Shown: positions 19,404-29,087, counted from the stretch's first letter. The stretch: 64,000 bases of DNA from Bradyrhizobium sp. SK17 (GCF_002831585.1 NZ_CP025113.1:1302001-1366000), one strand, 5' to 3'. Numbers and translations: made by a program. The notes: a model not told the origin generated them from the sequence alone.

Positions 19404-20050
19404 GGCTTCCACTTCAAGAAATTGGAGATCAGAGCGAGGCCGAAGCGCTGGCTCTTTTCCGGGTGAAACTGGGTGCCGATCGCGGTGTCCTTGCCGACGA
19501 TCGCGGTCACCGGCCCGCCATAGTCGGCGCGCGCCAGCACGTCGCCCTCGTTGGCGGCGTTGAGGTGATAGGAGTGCACGAAATAGGCGTGGCGTCCCTT
19601 CGGGCCGAGCGGCAGCCGCTCCAGCACCGGATGCTCGCGCACCATGTCGAGCGTATTCCAGCCCATATGCGGGACCTTCAGGTTCTCGTCACGCGGCTCG
19701 ATCTTGACGACGTCGCCGCCGATCCAGTCGAAGCCCTCGGTGATCACGTGCTCCTTGCCGCGCGTCGCCATCAGCTGCATGCCGACGCAGATGCCGAAGA
19801 ACGGCCGCGCCTTGACCCGCACCGCCTCGGTGAGCGCCTCCAGCATGCCGTCGACCGCGTCGACGCCGCGGCGGCAATCGGCAAAGGCGCCGACGCCGGG
19901 CAGCACGATGCGATCGGCGCGATACACCGCGTCGGGATCGCGCGTCACCTTGACGGCTTGCAGATCCTCCATGCTGCGAGCGGCGCGCTCGAAGGCCTTC
20001 GCCGCCGAATGCAGATTGCCGGAGCCGTAGTCGATGATTGCAACCGTCAT
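19400..20050 (-). CDS. hisH: Imidazole glycerol phosphate synthase, glutaminase subunit
   Basis: This class I glutamine amidotransferase supplies ammonia to HisF. The 216-residue product has the DYGSGNLHS start, the nucleophile elbow [11 protein letters not shown] with the catalytic Cys, and the His-Glu pair in [10 protein letters not shown]. The ATG at 20050 overlaps the stop of the DUF2628 gene (ATGA), and the end overlaps hisA, so translation is coupled along DUF2628-hisH-hisA. Confidence 0.97.
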   Translation of the reverse strand: MTVAIIDYGSGNLHSAAKAFERAARSMEDLQAVKVTRDPDAVYRADRIVLPGVGAFADCRRGVDAVDGMLEALTEAVRVKARPFFGICVGMQLMATRGKEHVITEGFDWIGGDVVKIEPRDENLKVPHMGWNTLDMVREHPVLERLPLGPKGRHAYFVHSYHLNAANEGDVLARADYGGPVTAIVGKDTAIGTQFHPEKSQRFGLALISNFLKWKP

Positions 20051-20577
20051 CGCGATCCTCCTGGCTCTGGGAACAATCCGATGATGCCGCCTTGCGGCAT
20101 CGGCGGGGGCTTTGAGAATGACTGGCCCGGCACGTCCCGGGTGGGCGGCGGGCCGCCGCGGTCGACCGATCGCTGGTCGTTGACGAGGCCGCGACGACGC
20201 GCGGTCCAGCGCTCGAAGAAGCGGCGCTCGGCCGCCTCCTCGTCGTCGGCCACCACGATGTCGAGCTGGCGCCATTTGCGCCGCGACAATGTCCAGCGTT
20301 GCAGGCTCGCCGCCTCGAGGCCGAGCAACAGCATCAGCACCAGGTCAACGAGCAGGATCGCACCGCGAGCGACGCCGAGCTTGGTCAAGGCAAAATCAAT
20401 CACGAAGGTGACGACGAGCCAGCCGATCAGCGCCAGCCAGAGCCGGTTCCAGATCAGCCAGACCACGCCCGCGACCGCGGCCCAGAAATGGAAGCCGTCG
20501 CGCACGAAGGTGATCTTGTCGGTCGCCGAAAGATCGGCACCATTGGCCACAGGGGCATGCACTGTGTAGACCGGCAT
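20047..20577 (-). CDS. DUF2628 family membrane protein
   Basis: This is a 176-residue protein of the DUF2628 type. After a soluble start ([27 protein letters not shown]) there are two or three membrane helices (residues about 31-85). A hydrophilic C-terminal tail rich in Arg, Pro and Gly follows. The function is unknown. It sits inside the histidine operon between hisB and hisH, overlapping hisH by 4 bp, which points to co-expression. Whether it helps histidine synthesis or is only a passenger cannot be said from sequence. Confidence 0.8.
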   Translation of the reverse strand: MPVYTVHAPVANGADLSATDKITFVRDGFHFWAAVAGVVWLIWNRLWLALIGWLVVTFVIDFALTKLGVARGAILLVDLVLMLLLGLEAASLQRWTLSRRKWRQLDIVVADDEEAAERRFFERWTARRRGLVNDQRSVDRGGPPPTRDVPGQSFSKPPPMPQGGIIGLFPEPGGSR

Positions 20578-20604
20578 CGAAAGCTCCGCCGAATGTCGTC
20601 GATG

Positions 20605-21198
20605 TCAGCCGCCGAGCTGACCCTTGGTCGAGGGCACCTCGCCCTGGGCGCGCGGATCGATCGCAACCGCGGTCCGGAGCGCCCTCGCCAAACCCTTGAA
20701 ACAGGATTCGGAGATATGATGGCTGTTCTCGCCATATAGGGTCTCGACGTGGAGAGTCACGCCGGCGTTCATCGTGAAGGCGTTGAACCATTCGCGCACC
20801 AGCTCGGTGTCGAACTCGCCGATCTTGTCGCGCGGGAACTCGACCTTGAAGACGAGCACCGGGCGGCCGGAGATGTCGATCACGACGCGCGACAGCGTCT
20901 CGTCCATCGGCATGTGGATCGAGGCGTAGCGGGTGATGCCGGCCATGTTGCCGAGCGCCTGCTTGACCGCCTGTCCGAGCGCGATTCCGACGTCTTCGGT
21001 GGTGTGGTGGTAATCGACATGGAGATCGCCATCCGCCTTCACCGTGATGTCGATGCGCGAATGCCGGGCCAGGAGGTCGAGCATATGGTCGAAGAAGCCG
21101 ATCCCGGTCGAAACCGTGGATACGCCTTCTCCGTCGAGGTTGACCGTCACCTCGATGTCGGTCTCCTTGGTCTTGCGCTTGATGGTTGCGGTGCGCAT
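20605..21198 (-). CDS. hisB: Imidazoleglycerol-phosphate dehydratase
   Basis: This is the manganese-dependent dehydratase of histidine synthesis, 197 residues, the single-domain form without the fused phosphatase found in enterobacteria. The metal-binding repeats are clear: [27 protein letters not shown], then [32 protein letters not shown]. It is the first gene of the leftward his cluster. The promoter should lie in 21199-21465, shared with hslV on the other strand. Confidence 0.97.
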   Translation of the reverse strand: MRTATIKRKTKETDIEVTVNLDGEGVSTVSTGIGFFDHMLDLLARHSRIDITVKADGDLHVDYHHTTEDVGIALGQAVKQALGNMAGITRYASIHMPMDETLSRVVIDISGRPVLVFKVEFPRDKIGEFDTELVREWFNAFTMNAGVTLHVETLYGENSHHISESCFKGLARALRTAVAIDPRAQGEVPSTKGQLGG

Positions 21199-21389
21199 GA
21201 AGATTGAGCTTTCCCGTGCCGAAAACGCCGGTCTTTTAACAGGCTGATGTCACCTTCGCTACTGCGGGATGACCTCGAAATGACCCAAGTTCGGGCCATG
21301 GTGACCTAAATTCCTTGCCGATCTAATTTTGACGCGTTTTCTTCACGCGAACCGGTGCCCATCCCGGATCAAGCCCGGGACAGGCTTCG

Positions 21390-21417
21390 CTCGAAAACGC
21401 TCTGATTTCCCCCGATT
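21390..21417 (+). promoter_or_regulatory. Candidate heat-shock (RpoH-type) promoter for hslV
   Basis: CTCGAA at 21390-21395 is followed after 14 bp by CCCCGATT at 21410-21417. This resembles the alphaproteobacterial sigma-32 pattern (CTTGAA, then CCCCAT-like). It ends 48 bp before the hslV start. HslVU is a classic heat-shock protease, which fits. One base differs in the -35 and the -10 is not exact. Confidence 0.4.
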
Positions 21418-21465
21418 GTAACCCCCTGCCGGACCGCCTAAATCTGCGCCTGAGAGAGGTAACCT

Positions 21466-22023
21466 ATGCAAGCATCCCAAAATGAGCTGCCGGTCTGGCA
21501 TGGCACCACGATCTGCACGGTCCGCAAGGGCGGCAAGGTGGTGATCGGCGGCGACGGGCAGGTCTCGATCGGCCAGACCGTGATCAAGGCCAACGCCAAG
21601 AAGGTCCGCCGGATCGGCAAGGGCGACGTGATCGGCGGCTTTGCCGGCGCCACCGCCGACGCCTTCACCCTGTTCGAGCGGCTGGAGAGCAAGCTGGAGC
21701 AATATCCGGGGCAGCTGACCCGGGCGGCCGTCGAACTGGCCAAGGACTGGCGGACCGACCGCTATCTGCGCCGGCTGGAGGCCATGATGATCGTGGCCGA
21801 CAAGGACGTCTCCCTGGTGCTGACCGGCACTGGCGACGTGCTCGAGCCGGAAAGCGGCGTGATGGCGATCGGCTCCGGTGGCAATTATGCCCTCGCCGCA
21901 GCCCGCGCGCTGGTCGATACCGACAAGGACGCCGAGACCATCGTCCGCCGCGCGCTGGATATCGCCGCCGACATCTGCGTCTACACCAACCGGAACGTGA
22001 CGATCGAGACGATCGGCGGCTGA
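21466..22023 (+). CDS. hslV: ATP-dependent protease subunit HslV
   Basis: This is the threonine protease core of the HslVU complex. The 185-residue protein carries a short leader before the catalytic Thr in [23 protein letters not shown]; processing would expose the first Thr of TTI. The [17 protein letters not shown] and [16 protein letters not shown] blocks are typical. AGAGAGGTAAC precedes the ATG. A GNAT gene and a DUF2585 gene separate it from hslU, in the same direction and with tight spacing. Confidence 0.97.
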   Translation: MQASQNELPVWHGTTICTVRKGGKVVIGGDGQVSIGQTVIKANAKKVRRIGKGDVIGGFAGATADAFTLFERLESKLEQYPGQLTRAAVELAKDWRTDRYLRRLEAMMIVADKDVSLVLTGTGDVLEPESGVMAIGSGGNYALAAARALVDTDKDAETIVRRALDIAADICVYTNRNVTIETIGG

Positions 22024-22025
22024 GC

Positions 22026-22511
22026 ATGGCCAGCCTTTATCACTTCCGTCCGATGACGACGGCCGACCTGCCGCTGATCAAGCGGTGGCTGGCGCAGCCG
22101 CATGTCCGGGAGTGGTGGGGCGATCCGGCCGAGCAATATGCGCTCGTCAGCGGCGACCTCGACGAGCCGGCGATGGACCAGTTCATCGTCGCCGCCAATG
22201 GCAACGATTTCGGCTACATCCAGTGCTACGACCTGACGGCGTGGAATTGCGGCCTGGGTGCCCAACCTGACGGCACCCGCGGCATCGATCTCTTCATCGG
22301 CGCACCGGACATGGTGGCCGGCGGTCACGGTTCGGCGCTGATCCGCGCCTTTGTCGAGCAACGGCTGGCGCAAGGCGCGCCACGCATCGTTGTCGACCCC
22401 AATCCGGCCAACGCGCGTGCCGTGCGCGCCTACGCGAAGGCGGGCTTTCAGGAAGCCGGCACGGTCGAGACGCCCGACGGTCCGGCGCTATTGATGGTCC
22501 GCGACGCATGA
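22026..22511 (+). CDS. GNAT family N-acetyltransferase
   Basis: This 161-residue protein resembles the AAC(6')-like branch of the GNAT family. The start [28 protein letters not shown] is typical, followed by [24 protein letters not shown] (the acetyl-CoA loop region) and [20 protein letters not shown]. The substrate is unknown; resistance function should not be assumed. It starts 2 bp after hslV and overlaps the DUF2585 gene by 4 bp, so it is part of the hslV-hslU transcript. Confidence 0.87.
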   Translation: MASLYHFRPMTTADLPLIKRWLAQPHVREWWGDPAEQYALVSGDLDEPAMDQFIVAANGNDFGYIQCYDLTAWNCGLGAQPDGTRGIDLFIGAPDMVAGGHGSALIRAFVEQRLAQGAPRIVVDPNPANARAVRAYAKAGFQEAGTVETPDGPALLMVRDA

Positions 22512-23104
22512 CACTGGCGCCGAAACCCGAGGCCGGCGTTTCAGCCTGGCAATGGTTCGCAATCGCCGCCGCGCTGCTCGCACTCCAGGCCGCGCTGCTT
22601 TATGCGATGGGTCGCCTGCCGATCTGCGCCTGCGGCTATGTCAAACTCTGGCATGGCGCGGTCCAGAGCTCGGAGAATTCGCAGCACATCACCGACTGGT
22701 ACACGCTGTCGCATGTGCTGCATGGCCTGTTGTTCTACGGCCTGACCTTCCTGGCGCTGCCTCGTCTCGCCTGGCCGGCACGGCTGATTGTCGCGATGCT
22801 GATCGAAGGAAGCTGGGAGCTCGTCGAAAACTCCAACTGGATCATCGAGCGCTACCGCGCCGGCACGATCTCGCTGGATTATTACGGAGACACCATCGTC
22901 AATTCGGTGTCGGACACGCTCGCGATGGTTTTCGGCTTCCTGCTCGCGCGCAAGCTGCCGATTGCGGCAACGATCGCGCTCGGCGTTGCCTTCGAAACCG
23001 TGATGCTGCTCCACATTCGCGACAATCTGACGCTGAACATCATCATGCTGATCCATCCGTTCGAGGCGATCAGGCAGTGGCAGGCCGGGCCGCCGATCCT
23101 TTAG
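22508..23104 (+). CDS. DUF2585 (UPF0314) family membrane protein
   Basis: This is a 198-residue integral membrane protein. It has an N-terminal helix (residues about 15-35), then the conserved patch [23 protein letters not shown], then HLLHG-like [12 protein letters not shown]. The acidic [20 protein letters not shown] segment follows, then [21 protein letters not shown] and two more helices. These patches identify DUF2585; no function is established. It overlaps the GNAT gene by 4 bp and precedes hslU by 75 bp. Co-transcription with the protease genes is likely. Confidence 0.85.
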   Translation: MTLAPKPEAGVSAWQWFAIAAALLALQAALLYAMGRLPICACGYVKLWHGAVQSSENSQHITDWYTLSHVLHGLLFYGLTFLALPRLAWPARLIVAMLIEGSWELVENSNWIIERYRAGTISLDYYGDTIVNSVSDTLAMVFGFLLARKLPIAATIALGVAFETVMLLHIRDNLTLNIIMLIHPFEAIRQWQAGPPIL

Positions 23105-23179
23105 GCGGCCATGCCCAGGGAACATGCCCAAGGAACGCAGCCGCTTGCCGAGACCACGAATTCAACCTAGCTAGAGCCA

Positions 23180-24483
23180 ATGACCGACTTCTCCCCCGCG
23201 AAATTGTTTCCGAACTTGACCGTTTCATCGTCGGCCAGGCCGACGCCAAGCGCGCCGTGTCGATCGCGCTGCGCAACCGCTGGCGGCGGCTGCAACTTGC
23301 CGGTTCCCTGCGTGAGGAGGTTCTGCCCAAGAACATCCTGATGATCGGGCCGACCGGCGTCGGCAAGACCGAGATCGCGCGGCGGCTGGCCAAGCTCGCG
23401 GGCGCGCCGTTCCTCAAGGTCGAGGCCACCAAGTTCACCGAGGTCGGCTATGTCGGCCGCGACGTCGAGCAGATCGTCCGCGATCTCGTCGAGGTGGCGA
23501 TCGCGCAGACCCGCGAGCGCAAGCGCAAGGATGTCCAGGCCCGCGCCCAGCTTGCCGCCGAGGAGCGCGTGCTGGATGCGCTGGTCGGCCCGGGATCGAG
23601 CCCGGCGACCCGCGAGTCGTTCCGCAAGAAGCTGCGCGCCGGCGAGCTCAACGACAAGGAAATCGAGATCGAGACCCAGTCGTCCGGCAGCGGCATGCCG
23701 ATGTTCGAGATTCCCGGCATGCCCGGCGCCCAGATGGGCGCGATCTCGCTCGGCGACATCTTCGGCAAGATGGGCGGACGCAGCAAGACCCGCCGCCTGA
23801 CCGTGGAAGGCTCGCACGAGATCCTCGTCAACGAGGAATCCGACAAGCTGCTCGACACCGATCAACTGGTGCAGGAAGCGATCAGCGCGGTCGAGAACAA
23901 CGGCATCGTGTTCCTCGACGAGATCGACAAGATCTGCGTGCGCGAGAACCGTGCCGGCGGCGATGTCTCGCGCGAGGGCGTGCAGCGCGATCTGCTGCCG
24001 CTGATCGAGGGCACCACGGTCTCGACCAAGCACGGCGCAGTCAAGACCGACCACATCCTGTTCATCGCCTCCGGCGCTTTCCATATCGCCAAGCCCTCGG
24101 ACCTGCTGCCGGAATTGCAGGGCCGCCTGCCGATCCGCGTCGAGTTGCAGGCGCTGACCCGTGACGACATGCGCCGGATCCTGACCGAGCCGGAAGCGTC
24201 GCTGATCAAGCAATATGTCGCGCTGATGAAGACCGAGGGCGTCACGCTCGACATCACCGACGGCGCGATCGACGCGCTCGCCGATGTCGCGGTGGCGGTC
24301 AATTCCACCGTCGAGAATATCGGCGCGCGGCGGCTGCAAACCGTGATGGAGCGGGTGCTGGACGACATTTCCTTCACCGCGCCCGACCGTCACGGCGAGA
24401 CCATCCAGGTCGACGCCGACTACGTGACGAGGCATGTCGGCGATCTCGCCAAGAACGCCGATCTCAGCCGGTTTATTTTGTAG
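23180..24483 (+). CDS. hslU: HslU ATPase, frameshift near the N-terminus as sequenced
   Basis: This is the AAA+ unfoldase partner of HslV. The main frame runs unbroken from [14 protein letters not shown] through Walker [10 protein letters not shown], the long insertion domain, Walker [14 protein letters not shown] and the C-terminal LSRFIL tail that docks into HslV. The only good start, ATG at 23180 (MTDFSP), is in another frame. One extra C in the run at 23193-23197 would join MTDFSP to REIVSEL and give the normal 434 residues. No start codon lies in the main frame near here. I read this as one gene with a single-base homopolymer deletion, possibly a sequence error. Confidence 0.88.
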
Positions 24484-24497
24484 GCGTTGCAGCCTCT

Positions 24498-24619
24498 CGT
24501 CGCCCCGGCGAAGGCCGGGGCCCATAACCCCCGAAGTCAGTAGTGACCAAGACTCGGGCCGACATTCCTTCTAAAACTGCCATCGGTGGTAATGGGTCCC
24601 GGCCTTCGCCGGGACGACG
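24498..24619. repeat. Palindromic intergenic repeat, family A copy 2
   Basis: The left end CGTCGCCCCGGCGAAGGCCG and right end GGGTCCCGGCCTTCGCCGGG plus ACGACG pair as in copy 1 (16319-16437). It lies between hslU and the membrane protein gene that starts at 24634, so it forms part of that gene's leader. Confidence 0.8.
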
Positions 24620-24633
24620 TGAGTAGGCGATCA

Positions 24634-25758
24634 ATGAATCTGTGGGTGACGCAGAACCCCTGGCGCCTGATGCTGGCCGTCAACGCGGCGGTGCTGGTCG
24701 GGGTGTTCCTGCACAAGATCGCGCTGCCGCCTTTCGTCCCCTACATCCATCTCTTGGTCGATTATCACTACGGCTTCACCAAACGCGCGCTGATCGGCGC
24801 GATCGTGTCGCTGTTCACCGACAAGGTGCCGGTGTGGCTGGTGTTCGCGCTGGCCGGCGCGATCTGGCTGGTGACGCTCGGACTGTTCGTCAGGCTGTTT
24901 CAGCGGACGTTCGGCCTCGACGACGCGCATTGGCCGCTGTTCGTTTTCATTGCGGGATCGCCGTTCTTCCTGAAGAACTTCATGCACACGCTCGGCCATT
25001 TCGACATCTATGGCTGTGCGTTGACGATCCTGCTGCTGCTGATCCCGGCGCGCTCGGTCACCTATGTCCTGGTCGCGGCTGCGTTCTCGATCGTGCTGAT
25101 CCTGATCCACCACATCTTCGTCCTGATGTATGTGCCGACGATCGCCGCGATCGTGGTGCTGCGCTTCTATCTGGTACAGGGCGCGACGCCGCGAAACATG
25201 GCCGTAGGGCTGGTGGCGCTGGCCGCGGTCGGCCTCCTGTTCCTGGTGGCGCAGTTCGCCGGCACCGTCGACGTGCCCTATGACGAATTCCTCCGTCACC
25301 TGCAAAGCCGGATGGCCGATCCATCACGGACCGATCTGCTGGAGTTCGGCTACATCTGGTACCAGCCGCTGTCGAAGGAGTTCGCCGACACCTGGGCGCG
25401 GATGCCCTCGAACATCCTTGGCGTGCCGGTGTTCGCGCTGCTGATCTGGCTGCACACGCCGCTGTGGCGCTATTTCGCGCGCTTGATCGAGGCGCTGGCA
25501 AGCGAGCTGCATCGGCGGATCGTACTCGCCGCGCTCGTCATGATCAGCGCCGGCTATGTCGTGATGTTCGTGACCGTATTCGACTATTCGCGCTGGATCT
25601 CGAACTGGGCGGTCTGCATGTTCCTGATGCTGCATGCCGTGAAAATGCTGCCGGCCTCGAAAGATGTGCCGGTGATTCCGGCGGACGATCGCAAGACGAC
25701 TGTGCTGGGCTGGATCGTGACGTTGATCCCGCGCGTCGGAATCGTCCGGCCGTTCTGA
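24634..25758 (+). CDS. Polytopic membrane protein of unknown function
   Basis: I cannot place this 374-residue protein in a named family with confidence. It has about eight hydrophobic segments, including ones near residues 10-30, 55-80, 95-115, 120-165 and 185-205, and two more towards the C-terminus before a short basic tail. A WISNWAVCMFLMLHAVKML block near the end is distinctive. The pattern of loops with FVFIAGSPFFLKNFMHTLGHFDIYG resembles polyprenyl-type glycosyltransferases or EpsG-like proteins, but no catalytic motif is clear. The ATG at 24634 is the last start before the first helix, right after a family A repeat. It converges with the smr gene. Confidence 0.7.
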   Translation: MNLWVTQNPWRLMLAVNAAVLVGVFLHKIALPPFVPYIHLLVDYHYGFTKRALIGAIVSLFTDKVPVWLVFALAGAIWLVTLGLFVRLFQRTFGLDDAHWPLFVFIAGSPFFLKNFMHTLGHFDIYGCALTILLLLIPARSVTYVLVAAAFSIVLILIHHIFVLMYVPTIAAIVVLRFYLVQGATPRNMAVGLVALAAVGLLFLVAQFAGTVDVPYDEFLRHLQSRMADPSRTDLLEFGYIWYQPLSKEFADTWARMPSNILGVPVFALLIWLHTPLWRYFARLIEALASELHRRIVLAALVMISAGYVVMFVTVFDYSRWISNWAVCMFLMLHAVKMLPASKDVPVIPADDRKTTVLGWIVTLIPRVGIVRPF

Positions 25759-25766
25759 TCGCACGC

Positions 25767-26357
25767 TCAGCGCGCGCGCCGCACCCGCACATAGAGCGCG
25801 CCCTCGCCGCCATGGCCGATATGCGCCTCCTCGAAGCCGACGACCAGCGAGCGGAATTCAGGCAGGCCGAGCCATTCCGGCACCTGGCGGCGCAACACGC
25901 CGCGCTCAGCATCGAGACCGCCGACCTTGCCCTTGCCGGTGATGACCAGCACGAAGGTGAGCCCGTCATGATGCGCGCGTTGCAGGAAGGCGAACAGCAC
26001 GCGATGCGCGCGGATTTGGGTCATGCCGTGCAGGTCGAGCCGCGCATCGATGTCCTGCCTGCCGCGCGACAGCTTTGCCCGCTCGCGGCGGCCGATCGGC
26101 GCCAGCGGTGGCATCTGCGGACGCGGCGGGGTGACGGATTTCACCGGCGCCACCGCCTTGACCGGGATAGGCTTTGCGGCCGCGTGATGGCTCGCGGGAT
26201 CAGAAGCGGCCGCATGTGCTTTCGCTGCGGCCGGTCGCTTGCGCAGCGGCTTGACCTGCTTCGCGACGCTCTCCCAGAGCGCACGCTCTTCCTCGCTGAG
26301 CGCACGCTTGCGCCGCGACGGAGCGGAGAGGTCGGGAATCGGCGCGGGACGTTTCAT
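25767..26357 (-). CDS. Smr/MutS2-type domain protein
   Basis: This is a 196-residue protein whose C-terminal half is an Smr domain: ARLDLHGMTQIRAHRVLFAFL with the LDxHG motif, then LVITGKGKVGG and VPEWLGLPEFRSLVVGFEEA. Smr domains are nucleases linked to MutS2 or to RNA cleavage on stalled ribosomes. The N-terminal half is basic and Ala/Pro rich and probably disordered. The ATG at 26357 overlaps the mltA stop (ATGA). Downstream of mltA and Tim44-like genes, this order is usual in Rhizobiales. Confidence 0.9.
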   Translation of the reverse strand: MKRPAPIPDLSAPSRRKRALSEEERALWESVAKQVKPLRKRPAAAKAHAAASDPASHHAAAKPIPVKAVAPVKSVTPPRPQMPPLAPIGRRERAKLSRGRQDIDARLDLHGMTQIRAHRVLFAFLQRAHHDGLTFVLVITGKGKVGGLDAERGVLRRQVPEWLGLPEFRSLVVGFEEAHIGHGGEGALYVRVRRAR

Positions 26358-27982
26358 TGGTCGCGGTGATGGCGAATGCGCCGGCTGCGCCGCTGCTCCT
26401 GATCTTGCGGAATGTCGGGCCGGGCGACCGGCAATGGCACCGGTTCTGCCACAGGCGCTGCCTGCGCGACAGGGGTTGTTGCGGCAGGCTTGGTGGATGC
26501 CGCATCCGGCGCGACGGCTGGCGCCTTGGCCGTGGTGGCAGCCCCGTCCTTGGTGGCGGCCTTCGCGCCCTTGGTGATCGTCGCCGTCGGCACATCGGCG
26601 GGCTTTTCCGCCGGCTTGTCCGGTTGTGGATCGGTCTGGGGAAACAGTTTCGCGATCCTGGCCGACGGCCGGTCCTCGGGGACCGGCAGCTTGTGGCCGC
26701 GCGCGACCGGGTCGAGCGCCTTCGGCACCAGCATCACGAACTGCATGTTGTGCCGCAGCCGGCCCGATACCTTTCCGGCGTCCGCGCCGGCGCCGAAATA
26801 GAGATCGGCGCGGGCCGGGCCGACGATCGCCGATCCGGTGTCCTGCGCGATCATCAGCCGGTGGAACGGGGTCTTCGACTGCTCGGATTCGATCGGCAAC
26901 TCGCCGGCGATGAAGAACGGCGTGCCGTAGACATGCAGCGCCTTGTCGACCGCGATCGAACGGCCGGGCGTCAGCGGCACCCCCTGCGCGCCGACCGCTT
27001 CGTCCTTGTCGGACAGCGGGACTTCGCGGAAGAACACGTAGGCGCGGTTCTGCCGCCGCAGCTCCTTGGCACCGTCGGGGTTCTGGTCCATCCATTCCCT
27101 GATCTTCTGCATCGACATCTGATCCTTCGGGATGATGCCGCGGTCGATCAGGACCCGCCCGACCGGCGTATAGGGATAACCATTATGCGCGTCGTAATTG
27201 ATGCGCAGCGTGGTGCCGTCGTCGAATTTGATCCGCGCCGAGCCCTGGATCTGCGCGAACAGCAGGTCGGTCTGGCTCTTCAGCCAGCAGAGCTCGAGTC
27301 CGCGGCCGGCGATCGCGCCGTCCTCGATCTGGGCGCGGTCGTAATACGGCACGAGCTTGCGCCGGCCGATCTTGCGATACACCGGACCGCCGTTGGGCAG
27401 CCCGACCGAGGCTTGCGTCTTGCCGCGCACGAACAGGTTGGAGGGCCGGCGATAGACCGGAACGTTGTAGACGTCGGTCTGGGTCTTCGACCCGTCGAGC
27501 ACCGGCTCGTAATAGCCGGTGACGAAGCCGGCATCCTCGCCGAGCCGCGAGATGCGCAGTGGCACGAAATTCTGCTCGAAGAATTCCTTCGCCTTGACGC
27601 CGTCGCTGAGCGCGAGCCCCTTGGCGATCCGGCAGGGATCGCGCAGCGAGCTGCCGAGCGCTTTCGAATCCGCGGGCGCGCCCTGCTGGGCGGCGATCGG
27701 CTTGCAGCTGGTGCGAAACGCCTTGTAGGCGGCGAGATGATCATCGTCGCCCCAGCCCGCGACATTGGGCCAGGTCAGCGGTTCATACTGGCTGCCGCTG
27801 ACCTGCAACGGCAATTCCAGATTGGGATAGGGGATCGGATGGCTGATCTCGTGTCGGGGCGGGGCATGCCGGCCCCATTTGCGCGCGGCGATCGCCGCGG
27901 TGGAGCACAACACGGCGAGCGCACAGCACGCGACCGCGAGGCGCCCGTAGCTGAGATGTTTAGTGAGCGCTTCCAGTGCCAA
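26354..27982 (-). CDS. mltA: Membrane-bound lytic murein transglycosylase A
   Basis: This enzyme cleaves glycan strands in peptidoglycan to 1,6-anhydromuropeptides. The 542-residue product has an N-terminal hydrophobic segment (LAVACCALAVLCSTAAIAA), then the MltA domain (LCWLKSQTDLLFAQIQGSARI, INYDAHNGYPYTPVG) and the 3D domain with AQDTGSAIVGPARADLYFG holding the catalytic Asp. About 100 residues at the C-terminus form a Pro/Ala/Lys-rich tail. The TTG start at 27982 lies within the end of the Tim44-like gene. It overlaps smr by 4 bp, so all three are coupled. Confidence 0.93.
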   Translation of the reverse strand: MALEALTKHLSYGRLAVACCALAVLCSTAAIAARKWGRHAPPRHEISHPIPYPNLELPLQVSGSQYEPLTWPNVAGWGDDDHLAAYKAFRTSCKPIAAQQGAPADSKALGSSLRDPCRIAKGLALSDGVKAKEFFEQNFVPLRISRLGEDAGFVTGYYEPVLDGSKTQTDVYNVPVYRRPSNLFVRGKTQASVGLPNGGPVYRKIGRRKLVPYYDRAQIEDGAIAGRGLELCWLKSQTDLLFAQIQGSARIKFDDGTTLRINYDAHNGYPYTPVGRVLIDRGIIPKDQMSMQKIREWMDQNPDGAKELRRQNRAYVFFREVPLSDKDEAVGAQGVPLTPGRSIAVDKALHVYGTPFFIAGELPIESEQSKTPFHRLMIAQDTGSAIVGPARADLYFGAGADAGKVSGRLRHNMQFVMLVPKALDPVARGHKLPVPEDRPSARIAKLFPQTDPQPDKPAEKPADVPTATITKGAKAATKDGAATTAKAPAVAPDAASTKPAATTPVAQAAPVAEPVPLPVARPDIPQDQEQRRSRRIRHHRDQ

Positions 27983-28664
27983 CCAGCTTCCAGTTCGGAT
28001 CGCGGGAAGTCGAGTCGCGGGCGAATGTCCAGACGTCGGTGATGTCGGCGACCTTGTCCGGGCTTCCGTCGACGATGGTGCCCGCCTTGTCGCGCGTCAC
28101 CGAGATCATCTGCGACACGAAGCGGACGGTGAGCTGGGTCGAGCGATCGCGCGTCTCCGCGCTGACGATCTCGGCCTTGTCGATCGACACGAACCGGGTC
28201 TCGGTCTTCTGCTCGTGCTTCTCGCGATCCTTGATCGCCGCCTCGAAGCTCTCATAGACCTCGGTCGACAGCAGGTCGCGCAGCGCACGGCGATCGCCAT
28301 TGGCGAACGCCAGCACGATCATTTCATAGGCCGAGCGGGCGCCGGAGAGGAAATGCCGCGGATCGAACGCGGAATCCTGGGCCACGACCGCATCGAGGCC
28401 CTGCGCCAGCGGCGTGCCGGGCTCGGCGATGCCCTTCCAGCGCTCCGTGGGTTCGACCGGCTCGGCCGCCGGCGCCGCGGCCGGCTGGTCGACCACCGAC
28501 CCCGGGATCGGCACGACGTTGTTGTCCTGGCCGCGCTGCACGACGTTGGGAGCCGCACGATCATAAGGCGGCCGCTCGCTTCCCGTGCGCTGCCCGAGAA
28601 CGCTGCGCAGGCGCAGGAAGATAAAAACGGCCAGCGCCAGGAAAATGATGGTGTAGATATCCAC
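27960..28664 (-). CDS. Tim44/TimA family membrane-anchored protein
   Basis: This 234-residue protein has one N-terminal membrane helix (IYTIIFLALAVFIFLRL), then a Pro/Ala linker, then a Tim44-like domain (residues about 95-225). The domain includes AYEMIVLAFANGDRRALRDLLSTEVYESFEAAI and ends with WTFARDSTSRDPNWKLVGT. Bacterial Tim44-like proteins are inner membrane proteins related to the mitochondrial import motor subunit; the bacterial role is not well settled. It is the first gene of the Tim44-mltA-smr unit and diverges from secB. Confidence 0.88.
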   Translation of the reverse strand: MDIYTIIFLALAVFIFLRLRSVLGQRTGSERPPYDRAAPNVVQRGQDNNVVPIPGSVVDQPAAAPAAEPVEPTERWKGIAEPGTPLAQGLDAVVAQDSAFDPRHFLSGARSAYEMIVLAFANGDRRALRDLLSTEVYESFEAAIKDREKHEQKTETRFVSIDKAEIVSAETRDRSTQLTVRFVSQMISVTRDKAGTIVDGSPDKVADITDVWTFARDSTSRDPNWKLVGTGSAH

Positions 28665-29087
28665 GTCGATTTCGCTTTCTGGTCTCTGCCGGCAACGGGC
28701 CGGCCGTCAAAGCGTTCCCGGTCGGGAACGGCAGAGATTACATCGCCGATTGAGTCCGCAGCATGTAGGCACGAAACTATGCTCGGCCAATGGCGCTTTT
28801 TGGCACGGGCAAGTGTAGCGCGTTTTGGAGCCGGGGGGAAACCCGTTCCTTTCAGGAAATCGCGCATCTTCAATAATTTAGGAAGCCGTTAAGAGATTTG
28901 GCGGACCCGTGCTCGCGGCCTTTTGGCCGGACAATCCGGCCGTGGCCGTGCCGGAATGCGTTCGTTCGTCGTCCTTGTGGACCGAGCCGGGCCTATGATA
29001 GCCACTCGCCCGGCATCGGCATTCCCAACACCTTAACGCGTGCCGTCGGACATCCTGTCCATCGAGCGCTGCTCCAGGAGACATTTC
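28665..29087. other. Divergent intergenic region between Tim44-like gene and secB
   Basis: No gene is seen. A nested dyad lies 20-71 bp ahead of the Tim44-like start. The outer arms are TCTGCCG (28684-28690) and CGGCAGA (28729-28735). The inner palindrome CGTTCCCG-GT-CGGGAACG (28713-28730) shares two bases with the outer right arm. It could be an operator or an alternative leader fold. Both genes must be driven from this stretch; no convincing promoter was read. Confidence 0.45.

Noticed and set aside
22026..22511. Aminoglycoside resistance gene
   Set aside because: The GNAT protein resembles the AAC(6')-like branch only in general pattern; a chromosomal housekeeping setting between hslV and hslU does not support a resistance role.
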